Shown piece by piece: positions 33,401-44,703 of a stretch of DNA of 64,000 nt. Position 1 is the first letter of the stretch; every line of letters starts with the position of its first letter. This stretch comes from Polytrichum commune (lineage: Eukaryota > Streptophyta > Polytrichopsida > Polytrichales > Polytrichaceae). The DNA lies in contig OX485807.1 of assembly GCA_950295325.1 (NCBI GenBank), forward strand, positions 17,387,001 to 17,451,000, in the 5' to 3' direction. Made by a program: the position numbers and the translations under genes. The notes under the pieces were generated by a model. It was given only the letters and a program-made list of their open reading frames with translations, searched no databases and was not told where the DNA came from.

Positions 33401-36400
33401 CCATCATGCTCCTGGTACAAAATCACATGTGGAAATATGGGAATCGTTCATCCACACCTGTGTGACTGGGAAGTAAAGAAACAAACCTCTTTACTAAGAT
33501 ACTGTAAATTGTCTTGCTGATAATGTAGCAGGGCAGCTTGTTGCTCAGCCAAGCCCCCACCATCAACATATCTAGATAAAAACAACCACACATATACATA
33601 TTAAAAATATTAATGTCACAAGCTTCCAGAGCCAAAATTATGATGTAGAAGCAATAAAAGTGAAATAACATCATATATTCCTAATTAATGTGTCTTAATT
33701 GCATGATTGTCTTATTCTCCTGTAACATGGGCCACATTATGCTACCATGAAGAAAATTCTTACATAAATATAAAAGACATAATGTTAAATAACTACATTA
33801 CAAACCACTAGGTATAATTTTAGCTTGATAATCACATAATAAGTACAATATGCCTCATATGGTGCTTCTTTATACACCATCCTTTGGACATTTGTGATGT
33901 ATTCATCTGTCTACCAATCAGTCATGCGACATTCCACGCCACTTGATTGGACATATAGTTTCAGACACCCTCCACTGAACTTGTAAAGCACAAACACAGT
34001 CAAACAATGCTGCTAACCTTTGTTTCTTTTAGACTTATCCAACCTTAACATAACAACGAGAGGTCAAGTGGAATAAAAAAGACCTACCTGATGTCATCAA
34101 GGGCAGATGGAGGTCGTAATGGGGAGGAGAGACTGAACATTGCATCCGGATTGCATTGAGATTTGTTGTGTCCACGAACCTTGCCTACAAGATCAAATTT
34201 TAAAATGTTAGTTAACATGCTTAAAATTACAACCTCCTCTCTGATGACATTTATCTGGATGAATGGATGATAAATTTGACCCAACACAACCAAACTGCAC
34301 AAATAACCAGGTAACTAGTCCAAATATACCACAAACGAAGTGGCATCTAGCAACAGATAGGGGGTCTTCATGCAAATCTGAGAGTTAGACTATGATCAGC
34401 AATTTCAGATCTGTATACCTGAAACCTAGTTAAGAATCAATTAGAAAGGAGGCGATGTGACATACATATAAATATGCCAACCAGAGCACTTGTCCATGTT
34501 AGTTGCAATAATATAATAACCCTGCAAAATCAGAACAAAATTACTGAATCTTGTGTGCATTCAACTCTTCGAGGTGACTAGACAGCCAGCCAGCAACATG
34601 CCTCCTATATATATATCAAATCCAGTAGGCTTTTAAAAATTTACCCTTCAGGGTATGTAGGGCAGTGGAGGTCTGGCACCGAGTACACTTTAAAAGCATT
34701 CAATTTGAACACCTATTTCAATTGTGGACAGGTAAGTACCGCAATAGCAATAAATGTGGAATGCCAATTTTTTGTTGTAGTGTGTTCCAAGTCACCACCA
34801 ACAGAACTGCCGATGTTCCTGGAAAGAGAACCAAGCCACATAATATAGTGTGTATATAGACATAAGAAAAAAGGCGCATCTTTGTATAACATATTGAATG
34901 CATATACATATCAGTTTCCCCATAGAGACCTCAGCCTCCAGCTTCCAATGTTGGAAGCTCAGGGGTGTAAGGAGTAACAAAATTAATTAATCAATTACAG
35001 CTACTACATATAGCATAAAGGTACTCAAAATTCTTGACCAGAGAGTATCAAATTCCCAAGGTTTAACAAGATGACATCATGAAATTGAATTAACATTAGG
35101 GTGAAAGATCCTATCTATTGTCATACCATAAGCAACAGTCTGAAATGGTTGATTAACAACCCATTCTAATATTGCACTGAACTTCAGATAGCCCTGCAGT
35201 AACACGATTTCACAATGTTAAGTTTGGAAAGGACATCTTGGTGTGCACAAAGCTGAGACCACATGAGGTATAAGAAAAGACATAATGAGCACCTGTCGTT
35301 GTGATTTCTTTAGCTGTGCATTCATATGGTGTTGCAAAAGACCTGCCATTCAACAAACAAAAACGGTTGACAAATGGCAAAATAAAACCAAAGCAACCCA
35401 GAAAATAAATAAATAAATCATCGGGCTTTCTCTTTAGGTAAGGAAGGACACCATATGTAATCTATCACTGCAATTGTGATAAATCAGACATATACCATGC
35501 ACAACTTAAATCATGAAAGCTTCAATATAATTGGTAGGGGTTGCCTCCAAGTGAATATGCACCCTAAGAACAGTAATAAACAAGGGGGGGTTGACTGAAG
35601 GACTGGATAACGCAAGTTCCAAACACAACAAAGATCACTCCTTTTATTCAGAGAGTAAAATAAACTACCCTCCAAGTTAATTTGCTACCTTCATTCTTGA
35701 CCTTCATCCATAAATGAGGGTAATGAAAAGAAATTACTGACCTGTAAGAAGAAGTAGGAGGAGGTTACAGATAGAAAACAGTGCGATCGGAGTTATCGGA
35801 AGGTCCACCAGCAACGATGCAATGACAAGAATTGCATATCCTGCCTGTAAAAGTCACCAACCAAGTGACTCTTGAGTACTACCAAACTGTCTTAATAGCA
35901 ATGTCATCTCTCAGCAAGCTATTTCAAATACAGTTAGAATTATGATGACAGGTATCATACATATACGCCAGACTCTCCATCAACAAAGCTTTGTCAAGAT
36001 TGCAATATGACATGCTCTTGAAACTTGATGAGCATTCTTCCCAGAATAAATGTATCTCTTGTTCACTCAATATCCCGGTTTAAGACAAAATAAATTAGAT
36101 CTGGCCACCACACTCCTCGCCAACCATTGTGGCAACACCAGACTGTTTTTTAGAGACAATGAAATAATTTATTTATGATGATGTGTGATGGTGCTGACCT
36201 TTACGTGAAAATTAGTCCTGTTTGGTGACAACCAGAATCTCAAGTTCCCTTCAGAAACCACCCAATGAAAACCCTAAACCCTGAACCCTTGCATTTCACT
36301 TACTTTCAGATTGGAGACACATACAATCCGGTGTTGTCAACCGGAGTATTCTTTTAAAAGTGATGCATAGAGCAAGTAACCCACCAATTGAAACATACGA

Positions 36401-36828
36401 TTTCACCATCATCGCAGTAAATTAGGTTCACATACAGGGGTTTTAAATTGGGTATGACAAGGATAAAGGATCTGCACATACGAGTAATATACAATACAGG
36501 GAAGCCCAAAGCGTAACTGGTTTCTGCTGCCACCCTAACAATGGAGCCGCAATTGTTGTCTCCGTGAATCTGCACCCAAGCACACGTAAATTGTCAAGAA
36601 GCCGGATCTTCTGACCTCCAATCACAATATGAACGAAGTGCCGAATCGGCTCTTTTAACTGATTCCAAAAGAGAAGAAAAACAATGAGGTAAGTTCACCA
36701 TAACTTGGTTGAAAATTATTTGGTAAAGGAAATACACTTACAGTTCCGGGTTGACAGGCACATTGAAAGAATCTGAGTGAAGACGCTGGGCATTGCGAAA
36801 GTCTACCTCCGAAACTGAAGACTGCCAT
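30471..36828 (-). CDS. Two-pass membrane and coiled-coil protein (tentatively FIP1-like)
   Basis: Twelve exons in transcript order: 36828-36742, 36658-36482, 35844-35742, 35342-35293, 35193-35127, 34184-34088, 33571-33487, 32308-32246, 32036-31977, 31384-31292, 31149-31087 and 30563-30471. They close to a 345-aa frame. Two adjacent hydrophobic segments lie at about residues 77-101 (TLWASLYCILLAGYAIL..) and 106-127 (ITPIALFSICNLLLLLLTG). From about residue 180 to the end the protein is a helical coiled coil: YVDGGGLAEQQAALLHYQQD, ILRLQEILSKYEKTQ, VHLLASREQELRAISAE, ARSLIGERDADILQVR, LELALEVERRSNQELHKKI. This architecture and length recall plant proteins annotated FIP1 (FRIGIDA-interacting protein 1-like), but that name is from memory. 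The first 60 residues are the weakest part: an ATG at 36836 opens another frame that does not splice into the rest. A MITE sits in one intron. The strand and exon chain are well supported; the function is not. Confidence 0.72.
31467..31864. mobile_element. Tourist-like MITE in an intron, TAA target site
   Basis: A 398-bp element with ends GGCCACTTTACACTAC and, at the right, GTACTGTAAAGTGGCCC. It is flanked directly by TAA at 31464-31466 and 31865-31867. It lies wholly within the intron 31385-31976 of the coiled-coil gene and belongs with the elements at 25783 and 28496. Confidence 0.78.
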
Positions 36829-36836
36829 CTCAACAT

Positions 36837-39800
36837 GGCTGGAACGATTTTATCTACTCCGTGATTTCACTTATTTGGAAAGGAGCAGGATACTTGAAAA
36901 GCTTAATCATTTAAGTCACTTCAAAACCATCCGTGACATGAGGATCCCTTGTTGATGTTCTCGAGTAGTAAGCAGCCTCGGACAAATTCCAGGTGCCTAC
37001 AACACATTACCCGACATTGGCCTCTATGTTAACTTAACCCTTACACCTGTGCATGATTTTCTCTTGGTGAGGATGAAATGTGATTGTTGAACACAACATG
37101 TACTGCTGACGGAATTGCCCTGCCGTGTGTACCAACAAATACACCCCCCCCCCCCTCATGGGATTCGAATCCTTACCCACAGGAGCTCCAATGACGAAGA
37201 AACAGAAAATGGATTGGTCTGCGGTTTCAATTCAAGTGGGATCTCACATCTCACATGGGATTTTAGGCAACTAAAGGAAACTTGAGTGTTGATCAAACTT
37301 GCGTCAAGCAATCTTTACTTCATGTCGTTTGTCGAACAAAATCCGTAGGATGCAATACCTAACCCTCGAGCACAACATAGGATGGATGATGCTAATAAAG
37401 TTGAGGAGCCTCCGACAATCTGTCAACTAATCAGTTTACGCTCTGGAAAGTGCTCATCCTAAGTTGTCTGTAAGGGGAATCAGAAAAACAACAAGTGCAG
37501 CAAAAACTGCATAAAACTCACATAACTTGTTACATACACAGCCCCAAGAAAGAATCCCCTGCTTTTCCTTAAAAACCGTGGCGGAAATCTGAAATTTCTG
37601 AGAGAAGCCCAAAACAGAACGGCGCAATCTGATCAAGCTTAAGTTAGAACGAGACATTTCAAGCAGGTGCTGCAAGCGAAACAAGCGCCACAACTTACGA
37701 AGATTCTGCCCTTCTGCCTTCTGTGTTCAAGCAGAGACAGACAGAGAGGAGCCAAATCTATTCCTGTAGTAGATTTAATAGGATAAAGAGGGGGCTCAGT
37801 CTTCGTGAATCGTAGATCTTAAAGGACAGCCTCGAAAATACATGCTTCTTCATACTAAGTCTTGTTCCCCAGCCGGTGCCCTTAGAGTACCCTTCGAGAA
37901 GAAGAACGAATACATAAATCTACTGAGATATAGATTTGAGAAGAGAGAGAAAGAATCTTAGATCTAGGAAAGGTCTAGATCTCAGAATAAACTATTCAGA
38001 AAATATATGGTTATTATTAAAAATTATCGTTCCCCTAGTCGGTTCCCTAAGAGTTCCCAAGTTTGAGATAAAGCTTGAGCAGGCTTTACATCTGTCATCT
38101 TTGACTCCTCAATGAACAAGTGTCATTATGTATAGGTAGGCTAGGGCTAGATGTCTTGCTCTTTGAAGTGAGAGCCCCACAAATCCTACCTAAGGTGAAA
38201 ACGCAGTCAACTCTATTAGAACACGAATTTGCTTTCTTTAGCATATTGGAGTCTAGAAGTACCATCAAAGATCTCAAATTAGATTGTTGTGATGCAATTG
38301 GGATGTATTGATAACAAAATTGAGACAATATGTAGTTCTTTAGGTCAAAGAATTTGACCATGTAATTAGCATCAGAGACCCCAACTTAGTGTAGAAAGAC
38401 TCACTCCAAATGAATTAACCACAAATCTATGGTGAAGTCACGTTTTTGCTAGAACCCCTTTACCCTTGTTAATAGTGGTGGTGGTCATGGAGGGGGGGGG
38501 GGCAACTTAAAGATGTGGGTATCTAGCCTTGGCCGCATGGTGGGAGGAAAACAAGGGGTTACTAGATCTATTCTATCTCCTGGCAAGATTGATAGATGTG
38601 AGTTGGAGATAAACTTGTTGGGAACTCCTTAAATAATTCAAGACTCTTTTCCCTTTTTTGGGTTCTTGCCAAATTTTGAACATAGAATTTGCATTAGACC
38701 CCAAGTTATTTTGGTGATAATCAATTGGTATGAATAAGCCATACCACTAATCCCTTCATGGATAGATTGTAAAGCCCTTCGTGGATTGAATGTAAAGTGA
38801 AGGTTTAGAAGTTGATTGAAAGTTGAAGCTCAAACTATAGGTAATCCATTCAAGCTTTACCAACATTCTCACACTCGAAGCTTAATTAATTATAGTATTT
38901 AGCATGGGCCACGCTAGTTTGGAAATGCAAAATTGTTGTAGACTTCACATACTTAGTTGCTTTGCGAGAACATGCACATGGTTGTTTTGACTAAACTGCG
39001 TCAATCTTTACCCATGTATCCAAATTGTAGAAATAAATACCATATTTAGTGTTGTCTAAAGTTCTCATGATAAATTGCTTGACACGTGCTTTTTGTTTTT
39101 TTTTATCTTCATGTATTATTACTTGTAATAGAAGCGAATTCTTGGGCTCAAATAGACCACCCTCAAAGTATTGCCACTTCAAAGTACTTGGCACTCTTAC
39201 ATTGAAGGAAAACCACCACACTGGTTACCTCAAACTATTTAGTTATGTTGTGGTGTAGAAAGAGCACGCCATAGCCTATAAACTTATCTTGGTTTGTGTG
39301 TGGGATGCCAAGTGATCCAAGTCCTCTTATTGCCTCCAAGTTGATCAAAAGGAAAGGTGCTAAATGATTGAATTGGTCATGGTGCACAAATGAATTGAAA
39401 GGGTCAATTTTAACCCAAAACAAACTTCATCCTCCTTAGCCTTCCCCAAGGAGATAAAATATCTTCCGAACCATCATACTCAAAGGCTACTTCCTGTGTC
39501 AAATCCTAATAATTGTAGATAGCTTTCACAACATTACTCAACAATATGGTTTTGTATCATGGGGTTAGGAATATTGCAGGCATCACATCCCTGTTATGTT
39601 GGGGTTTCCATATAAAACAAACAATTTTCAATGTGAATATTGTTCATCACGTCACACTAAACCAACATGTGGGAATTTCAAGGCTTAAACCTTATTCAAA
39701 CTTTATGGGCTTAGCAAAACTTGCATGATTTTTATAGTGCCATGATATTGATATCAGGAGCCCATGTGTGTTGGGGGGGGGGGCACACATGCATGGTAGG

Positions 39801-40622
39801 TCACCGCAGGCCATGTATGTGGAGCTGAGAATTTGGTGCCAATATTCTTGATCAAAGAGGTAGCCTACCTAAACCCTTCTCCCTACCTATATCTTTTTAG
39901 AAAGGGACCTATGCATGTATGCTTAATAATGTAGCATGCAAATTCCAACCTCTCGAGTTCTTTACGAAGGCAGATGCTTTCACTCTACAAATATCCATAA
40001 GGTAGATATTTCAATGAGTATAGCTTGATTATGTAGCTTCACAAGGCTTGGTCACCTTGTATACCATTATTCAACCAAATATACATATTCATATTCTTTG
40101 GAATAAGTCCAAAATAGATGCGTTGAGATTGGGAAATACAATTATTGAGTTGTTGAATATTGACAATATTTTGATATCTTAAAAATATATGATTCCAAAG
40201 GGAGGGACGAGCAAGGGAAGATTGTGCATGAACATTGTTTCCACAACACATAGTTTGTGCCCCTAAATTTTAATTTTAATTTTAAAAACCCATTTATCTA
40301 AAAATGGATGCCAAAATTTATGGGTAGTTTTTTTTCATTGTTTTCCCCCATATCCATCTTAATTTATCTTTCATGATTGTCATGATATGTGAAAATTACC
40401 ACTTCCACAAAACATGTAGATTTTGTTGGTAATCAATAATGAGGATTGATGGAGCAAAATCGACCTTGTAATAAGTAGATAAATAAATAACCAAGGTCAG
40501 GCAATCCGACGTTAAATTGAGCCCGTTGGCCCTACCTTGCTCGAGAATCTTCTCGGTGCAGGGTGGGTTTACTGCCTACCTTGCAGTGGGTATGCTCTTG
40601 GCTTCCTACCTACATAGCTAGT
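36837..40622. other. Gene-free sequence
   Basis: Upstream of the minus-strand gene. Several G- or C-homopolymer runs occur (about 37144-37156, 38492-38501, 39774-39783). The short ORFs lack domains and splice support. A GATTCGAATCC motif near 37162 resembles a pol III B box but has no clear partner A box. Confidence 0.5.
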
Positions 40623-40737
40623 TTTTTCCATCAAGTAGAGAAAAGATTTCACGGCGGGAATTGAACCGCCAACCACTCCATTCGGAAATGGGTACCTCTC
40701 CACTATCACCCGGTAGTTTAGGATCATCTCGGACCAA
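40623..40737 (-). repeat. tRNA-derived SINE, copy 2
   Basis: Homologous to 28085-28201. The minus strand carries GATAGTGGAGAGGTACCC (A-box region) and GCGGTTCAATTCCCGCC (B box within a T-arm-like stem). It differs by scattered substitutions, so the two copies are not recent twins. Confidence 0.65.
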
Positions 40738-41782
40738 TCTTGTACTAAAGTTTAACCCAACTATCTCCAAAGAAAATGAACTAAGTCCATGTGAAACTTG
40801 CAAGACCATGTCCTTGGCATGCTTTTCAAAGCTCATATTTATGTGTGCATGTACATCGCCAAGGGTGCATGTGCCATTGGAAAATGTGGGACATGACATT
40901 GTTTGTGCAATACTTCAAAAGCATGATTAAAAAACAAAAAAAAACAAAAAAACAAAACGTGAACATAGTGTATGAATATCTGTGGAATTTTGTTTTAGGA
41001 TCCACGCTTCCATTCATCCATTAGTGCATTTTCCAACCCATGTAAGACCCCCAACAATAGGCTAGCCCATTGCCTTGAAACCCCCATATGAGGATGGCAA
41101 AGCTCATTGGGAGATACTTTACCCCCCACCCAAAAAAAAAATTAAAAAAAAATCTATATATGTGCCTTGATTGGGGTTCCTAGGTCTCGAAGAGAGGGAA
41201 TTATCACATACAAACATATCTCCCATTCATCCAACATAAAACTTCTGAAGTAATATGCATCCCGAAAATAACATGCAACTCAATTTTTTTGTTATTTGAC
41301 AAGGGAATTAGCTCTAACGACCATGTATTAGTATAGTCCCAAGTGATTTGAGATGAATTGGCCAGAAACAGCAGGGGGGTCAAGTTTTTATGTTGGATGG
41401 ATGAGAGGCACGCTTGTATGCAATAATTCCATCTCTCCATAGGTTTTGATTACTCCCGATTTGGGGTGGATGACATGGGAGGAAGTGCCCAAGCGTGACC
41501 GTTGTGTTGTCATATGTGTGAAGAACCAACTTCAAAACCAAGTATTAGAATGAACACAAGCGGGTGTGGATTGTTAAATTGGCATCACATGTTGGTCCTA
41601 TCTAAACTTTCAAGTGAAACCATGCAAGCCGTTCATGACAAAGGGAAAGTTTGAGTCGTGTGTTTTGTTGGTCGGCCTTACGTACAAGGTTGGCCAAAGG
41701 AATGTGAACAATTCCATTGGTCCCACACAATCTAAGAGCATGTTGGGTCTTCATTAAGTACACCGCTAAAGCATACAACCTA
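40738..41782. other. Gene-free sequence
   Basis: No gene or repeat boundary is recognised. Contains two A-rich tracts (about 40928-40954 and 41134-41152). Confidence 0.45.
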
Positions 41783-42199
41783 CTCCCTCCGTTTCAAAAT
41801 AAAAGTTACGTTTGGACATAAACTGCGTTACGAAATAAAAGTTACATTTGGTGAAATTTCTCTCAAACTTTGCCAAACGAACTAGAATGTTGTCAGAAAC
41901 AATGTAAATGTTGTTGCTGATGAATCACCAAGTCTAATAACAATTTACACTTGTTTAACAATTGATATTTGGACTTGACGGCATCGACACACATCAATGC
42001 GGTTTTTCATGTGTGAGATCAATCGGTGTCAATCGTCAATGGCAATGAATGGGTGTTACTATGGACACCCATAGCTCGCCGGAAAGCGCTTAGTGCGAGC
42101 TATAATGCAACGCACGCAAGTTTCGTGCTGAAAGTGTGAAAAATGACCTTAAGCCCATGGATTTTCTGAAACGTAACTTTGATTATGAAACAGAGGGAG
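41783..42199. mobile_element. Stowaway-type MITE
   Basis: The left end is CTCCCTCCGTTTCAAAATAA and the right end is the reverse complement of CTCCCTCTGTTTCATAATCA. TA flanks both sides (41781-41782 and 42200-42201). CTCCCTCCGTTTC with a TA duplication is the Stowaway hallmark (Tc1/mariner-derived). The 417-bp interior has no transposase. Confidence 0.9.
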
Positions 42200-42201
42200 T
42201 A

Positions 42202-43249
42202 TAACTCAAACCCCTCTAGCTTTTGCAGTCACCAGGTCATGGGTACGATCCACAATTAGCTTAGGATGCCTAGTTTAGAAACATGGGGCCAAATTAGCTC
42301 TACGAAAACCACTCCAAGGTGTATTTCATTTTACATGAAGTTTTGCAATGCATATTTTAGCTTATATATAGGTCATGACATATGTTGGACCCAAACTTCC
42401 CTCTATGTCTTTTTATATATGCGGAGTGGTCCAATTAATAGGGTGCAACTGATAAGCTAAGTAAGATAACTATAGATGGGTTTAATTTTCATACAATCAT
42501 TTGCTACACATAAATATGAAGGTTTTAAACACCTCTTTACAATGTATGATAGTCTAAGTAAAAATGAACGTTAGCACTCGTTAAGAATCATACAAATTTT
42601 CACTTAGGTCGTGGGGGAGATATGTGCAGGTAAACAAAATAGTCACTAGAAAAAATAAGGTTGATAGAAAGGAAACAAAGAAATCTACCTCAGATCCCTC
42701 TTTATTGATGCATACATATTCTACAATATATTTTGGGTTATCTCCCTCAATAATAGGTGGCTAGATGACAATCCTACAACCCTATTTTTTTTTAAGGTGG
42801 AAGATCTTATTTTGCATAATGTTTATCAAAGGGGGGGGGGTCATTTTACGATGAATTGAATTGCCTAAAACATTCCCAAAAATTCGTAAAATTTGGATGA
42901 AATCATCAATGTTGGATGAATACATATAATATCATCCATACATGGCTTCATCACATAAACGTTTTTCTTTATTTCGGCTTTCATGAAAATTAAAAAAAAG
43001 AAAAGGGTTGGTCCAGAAGCTCTTTAAAAGGGTATACATGCTATTTTCCACATGCATATGCATCCGCAAAAGCATTAAAACATTGATTCCACCAATATTG
43101 GAACTTGTGACTTGGAAAAATTTACATATATATATATATGTACAAATTTATTTATAATCTCGAGTTTAAAAAGGATCTTTCTATATAGTAGTTAATTTAG
43201 AGGCAAATAATCATCAACTACACCAGATACCGCAATTAGTTACATTAGG
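42202..43249. other. Gene-free sequence
   Basis: No gene is recognised. Contains a G-run (about 42832-42840) and short AT microsatellite sequence (about 43127-43138). Confidence 0.5.
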
Positions 43250-44218
43250 GAGTGTTTTGGTTAAGTGTGTAGTGTTTGATGAAGCAAGGGGAAGGGCCTT
43301 GGATTTAAATGTTTGATTTAGAACATGTTCTTGTTGGTTTAGGGGTGAGGGTTTAGTGGATAGGATAAGGTCCTACTAAGTAGGAGAGGGTTTAAGGGGC
43401 TTGTGGTTTTGTGGTTTTGGGAGCCTCCTCTCTTTTTCTTCTTCCTCTCTCTCTCTCTCTCTCTCCCTCCTCTCTAGGAATTTTGAGCTCTTAGAGTTAG
43501 AAAAAAATGTGGGAATTAGGTAGGGGCTTAGTGGAATTAGTGGGTTTAGTTAGGGTAATCAGGTAGGGGGCTTGGTAGAACTAGGTAGAGACTTAGGAAC
43601 ATGCTGGTTTAGCAAGACTGTGGCAGCTTAAGGCATGTTGGTTTAGCAAGACTGTGGCAGCTTAAGGCCTGCTGGTTTGGGCAAGACTGTGGCAGCTTAA
43701 GGCCTGCTGGTTTAGCGAGACTGTGGCAGCTTAAGGCCTGCTGGTTTGGGCAAGACTGGGGCAGCTTAAGGCCTGCTGGTTTAGCGAGACTGTGGCAACT
43801 TAAGGCCTACTGGTTTGGGCAAGACTGTGGCAGCTTAAGGCCTGCTGGTTTGGCGGCCGGGTATGGACCCTTGATGGGCCCAGTCGCGAGCTTGATCGGA
43901 TATGGCAAGGTCCAAGGGCCACGGGCCTAAGGCACTAGGGGAATTTAGTTTCACATAAATAAGAGAGGGCATAAGGGAATAAGTCTTAGTAGGGATTTGA
44001 TTGTGGGGTTGTGAATTAGTGTAGGAGGAAAGGGATAAACAGAGAAGAGCATTTTTCAATGCTTGTACTCTTATTATGGAATAAATTGGTGTGCAAGAGT
44101 TGATGGGAAATGTAATGGATTTTTACGAAATTAGTAAGATGGAGTTATGTGAACACGAATGTGATACCCATGCCCTCACCCGGACTAGGACGCTTAAGGG
44201 TGGGTGGTTTGGCCTCAC
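43250..44218 (+). mobile_element. LTR fragment, same group as the solo LTR
   Basis: The right end (CCCGGACTAGGACGCTTAAG ... TTTGGCCTCACA) is almost identical to the end of the solo LTR at 11537-14056. Upstream it shares the layout: a GGGG-rich segment, a CT-rich tract (about 43435-43475), a GAGCTCTTAGAG motif and a block of short tandem repeats. No matching TGTGAG start is seen upstream, so the left boundary is approximate and the copy is probably 5' truncated. Confidence 0.6.
43600..43855. repeat. 35-36 bp tandem repeat, about 7 copies
   Basis: Repeated unit with CTGGTTTAGCRAGACTGTGG and GCAGCTTAAGGCC. Alternate copies differ at TTTAGCGAG versus TTTGGGCAAG, suggesting amplification as a dimer. 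It lies inside the LTR fragment. Confidence 0.88.
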
Positions 44219-44434
44219 AACCTTCAAAATGAAGTGCACTCAATATGAGTTATATGGATAAGTGGCCTTCAAGAATGCAAAGGATTAGGCCAGGGTCAGG
44301 GGATTAGACCAAGGTCGGGCCATGCCAGGCTCGGGTTATTTCGGTGCTGCCCTTGCCCGACGAGTGCAACGCTCCTTGTGGGGGGTATTTAAGTGCCCAA
44401 TTAAGTGCTCAATTAAGTTAAGTAACCGAATTAG

Positions 44435-44463
44435 CACGTGTACCTAAACCGAATTAGCACGTG
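44435..44463. promoter_or_regulatory. Two G-boxes in a short tandem repeat upstream of CRY-DASH
   Basis: CACGTG occurs at 44435-44440 and 44458-44463, each inside a repeated ACCGAATTAGCACGTG unit, about 240-270 bp upstream of the CRY-DASH ATG. G-boxes bind bZIP and bHLH factors such as HY5 and PIFs in plants. A regulatory role is inferred only from sequence and position. Confidence 0.4.
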
Positions 44464-44571
44464 CTAAACCGAATTAGTGACATGGAAAGCCCTGAATTCT
44501 CCAAGTAAGCAAGTGGCTGTGTGGGTGTTGGTTAGGCGGCCACATCTTGTGCATTCCGAAACCTTGCGAGG

Positions 44572-44579
44572 TGACGTGG
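44572..44579. promoter_or_regulatory. TGACGTGG ACGT element upstream of CRY-DASH
   Basis: A C/G-hybrid ACGT box 125-132 bp upstream of ATG 44704, of the type bound by HY5-class bZIP factors in light- and UV-responsive promoters. No TATA box or transcript start could be assigned. Confidence 0.35.
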
Positions 44580-44703
44580 CCTGACGCCGGAGGCCGCAGC
44601 TCAACCCACGTAGGAACTTCGGAGCCCTCAATTAGACGGGCACAAACTGCCGCAGCCGCTTCCTCGTCTCCTGCTTTCTTCTTCCTGGCACTCCTCTCTA
44701 GCC

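Noticed and set aside
34494-34536. Possible extra exon of the FIP1-like gene (GYYIIATNMDKCSG)
   Set aside because: The preceding exon ends in phase 1; using this segment gives an early stop, whereas joining directly to 34184 keeps the frame.
37150-37200. B-box-like GATTCGAATCC as a third SINE
   Set aside because: No A box at the right spacing and no similarity to the two SINE copies beyond the motif.
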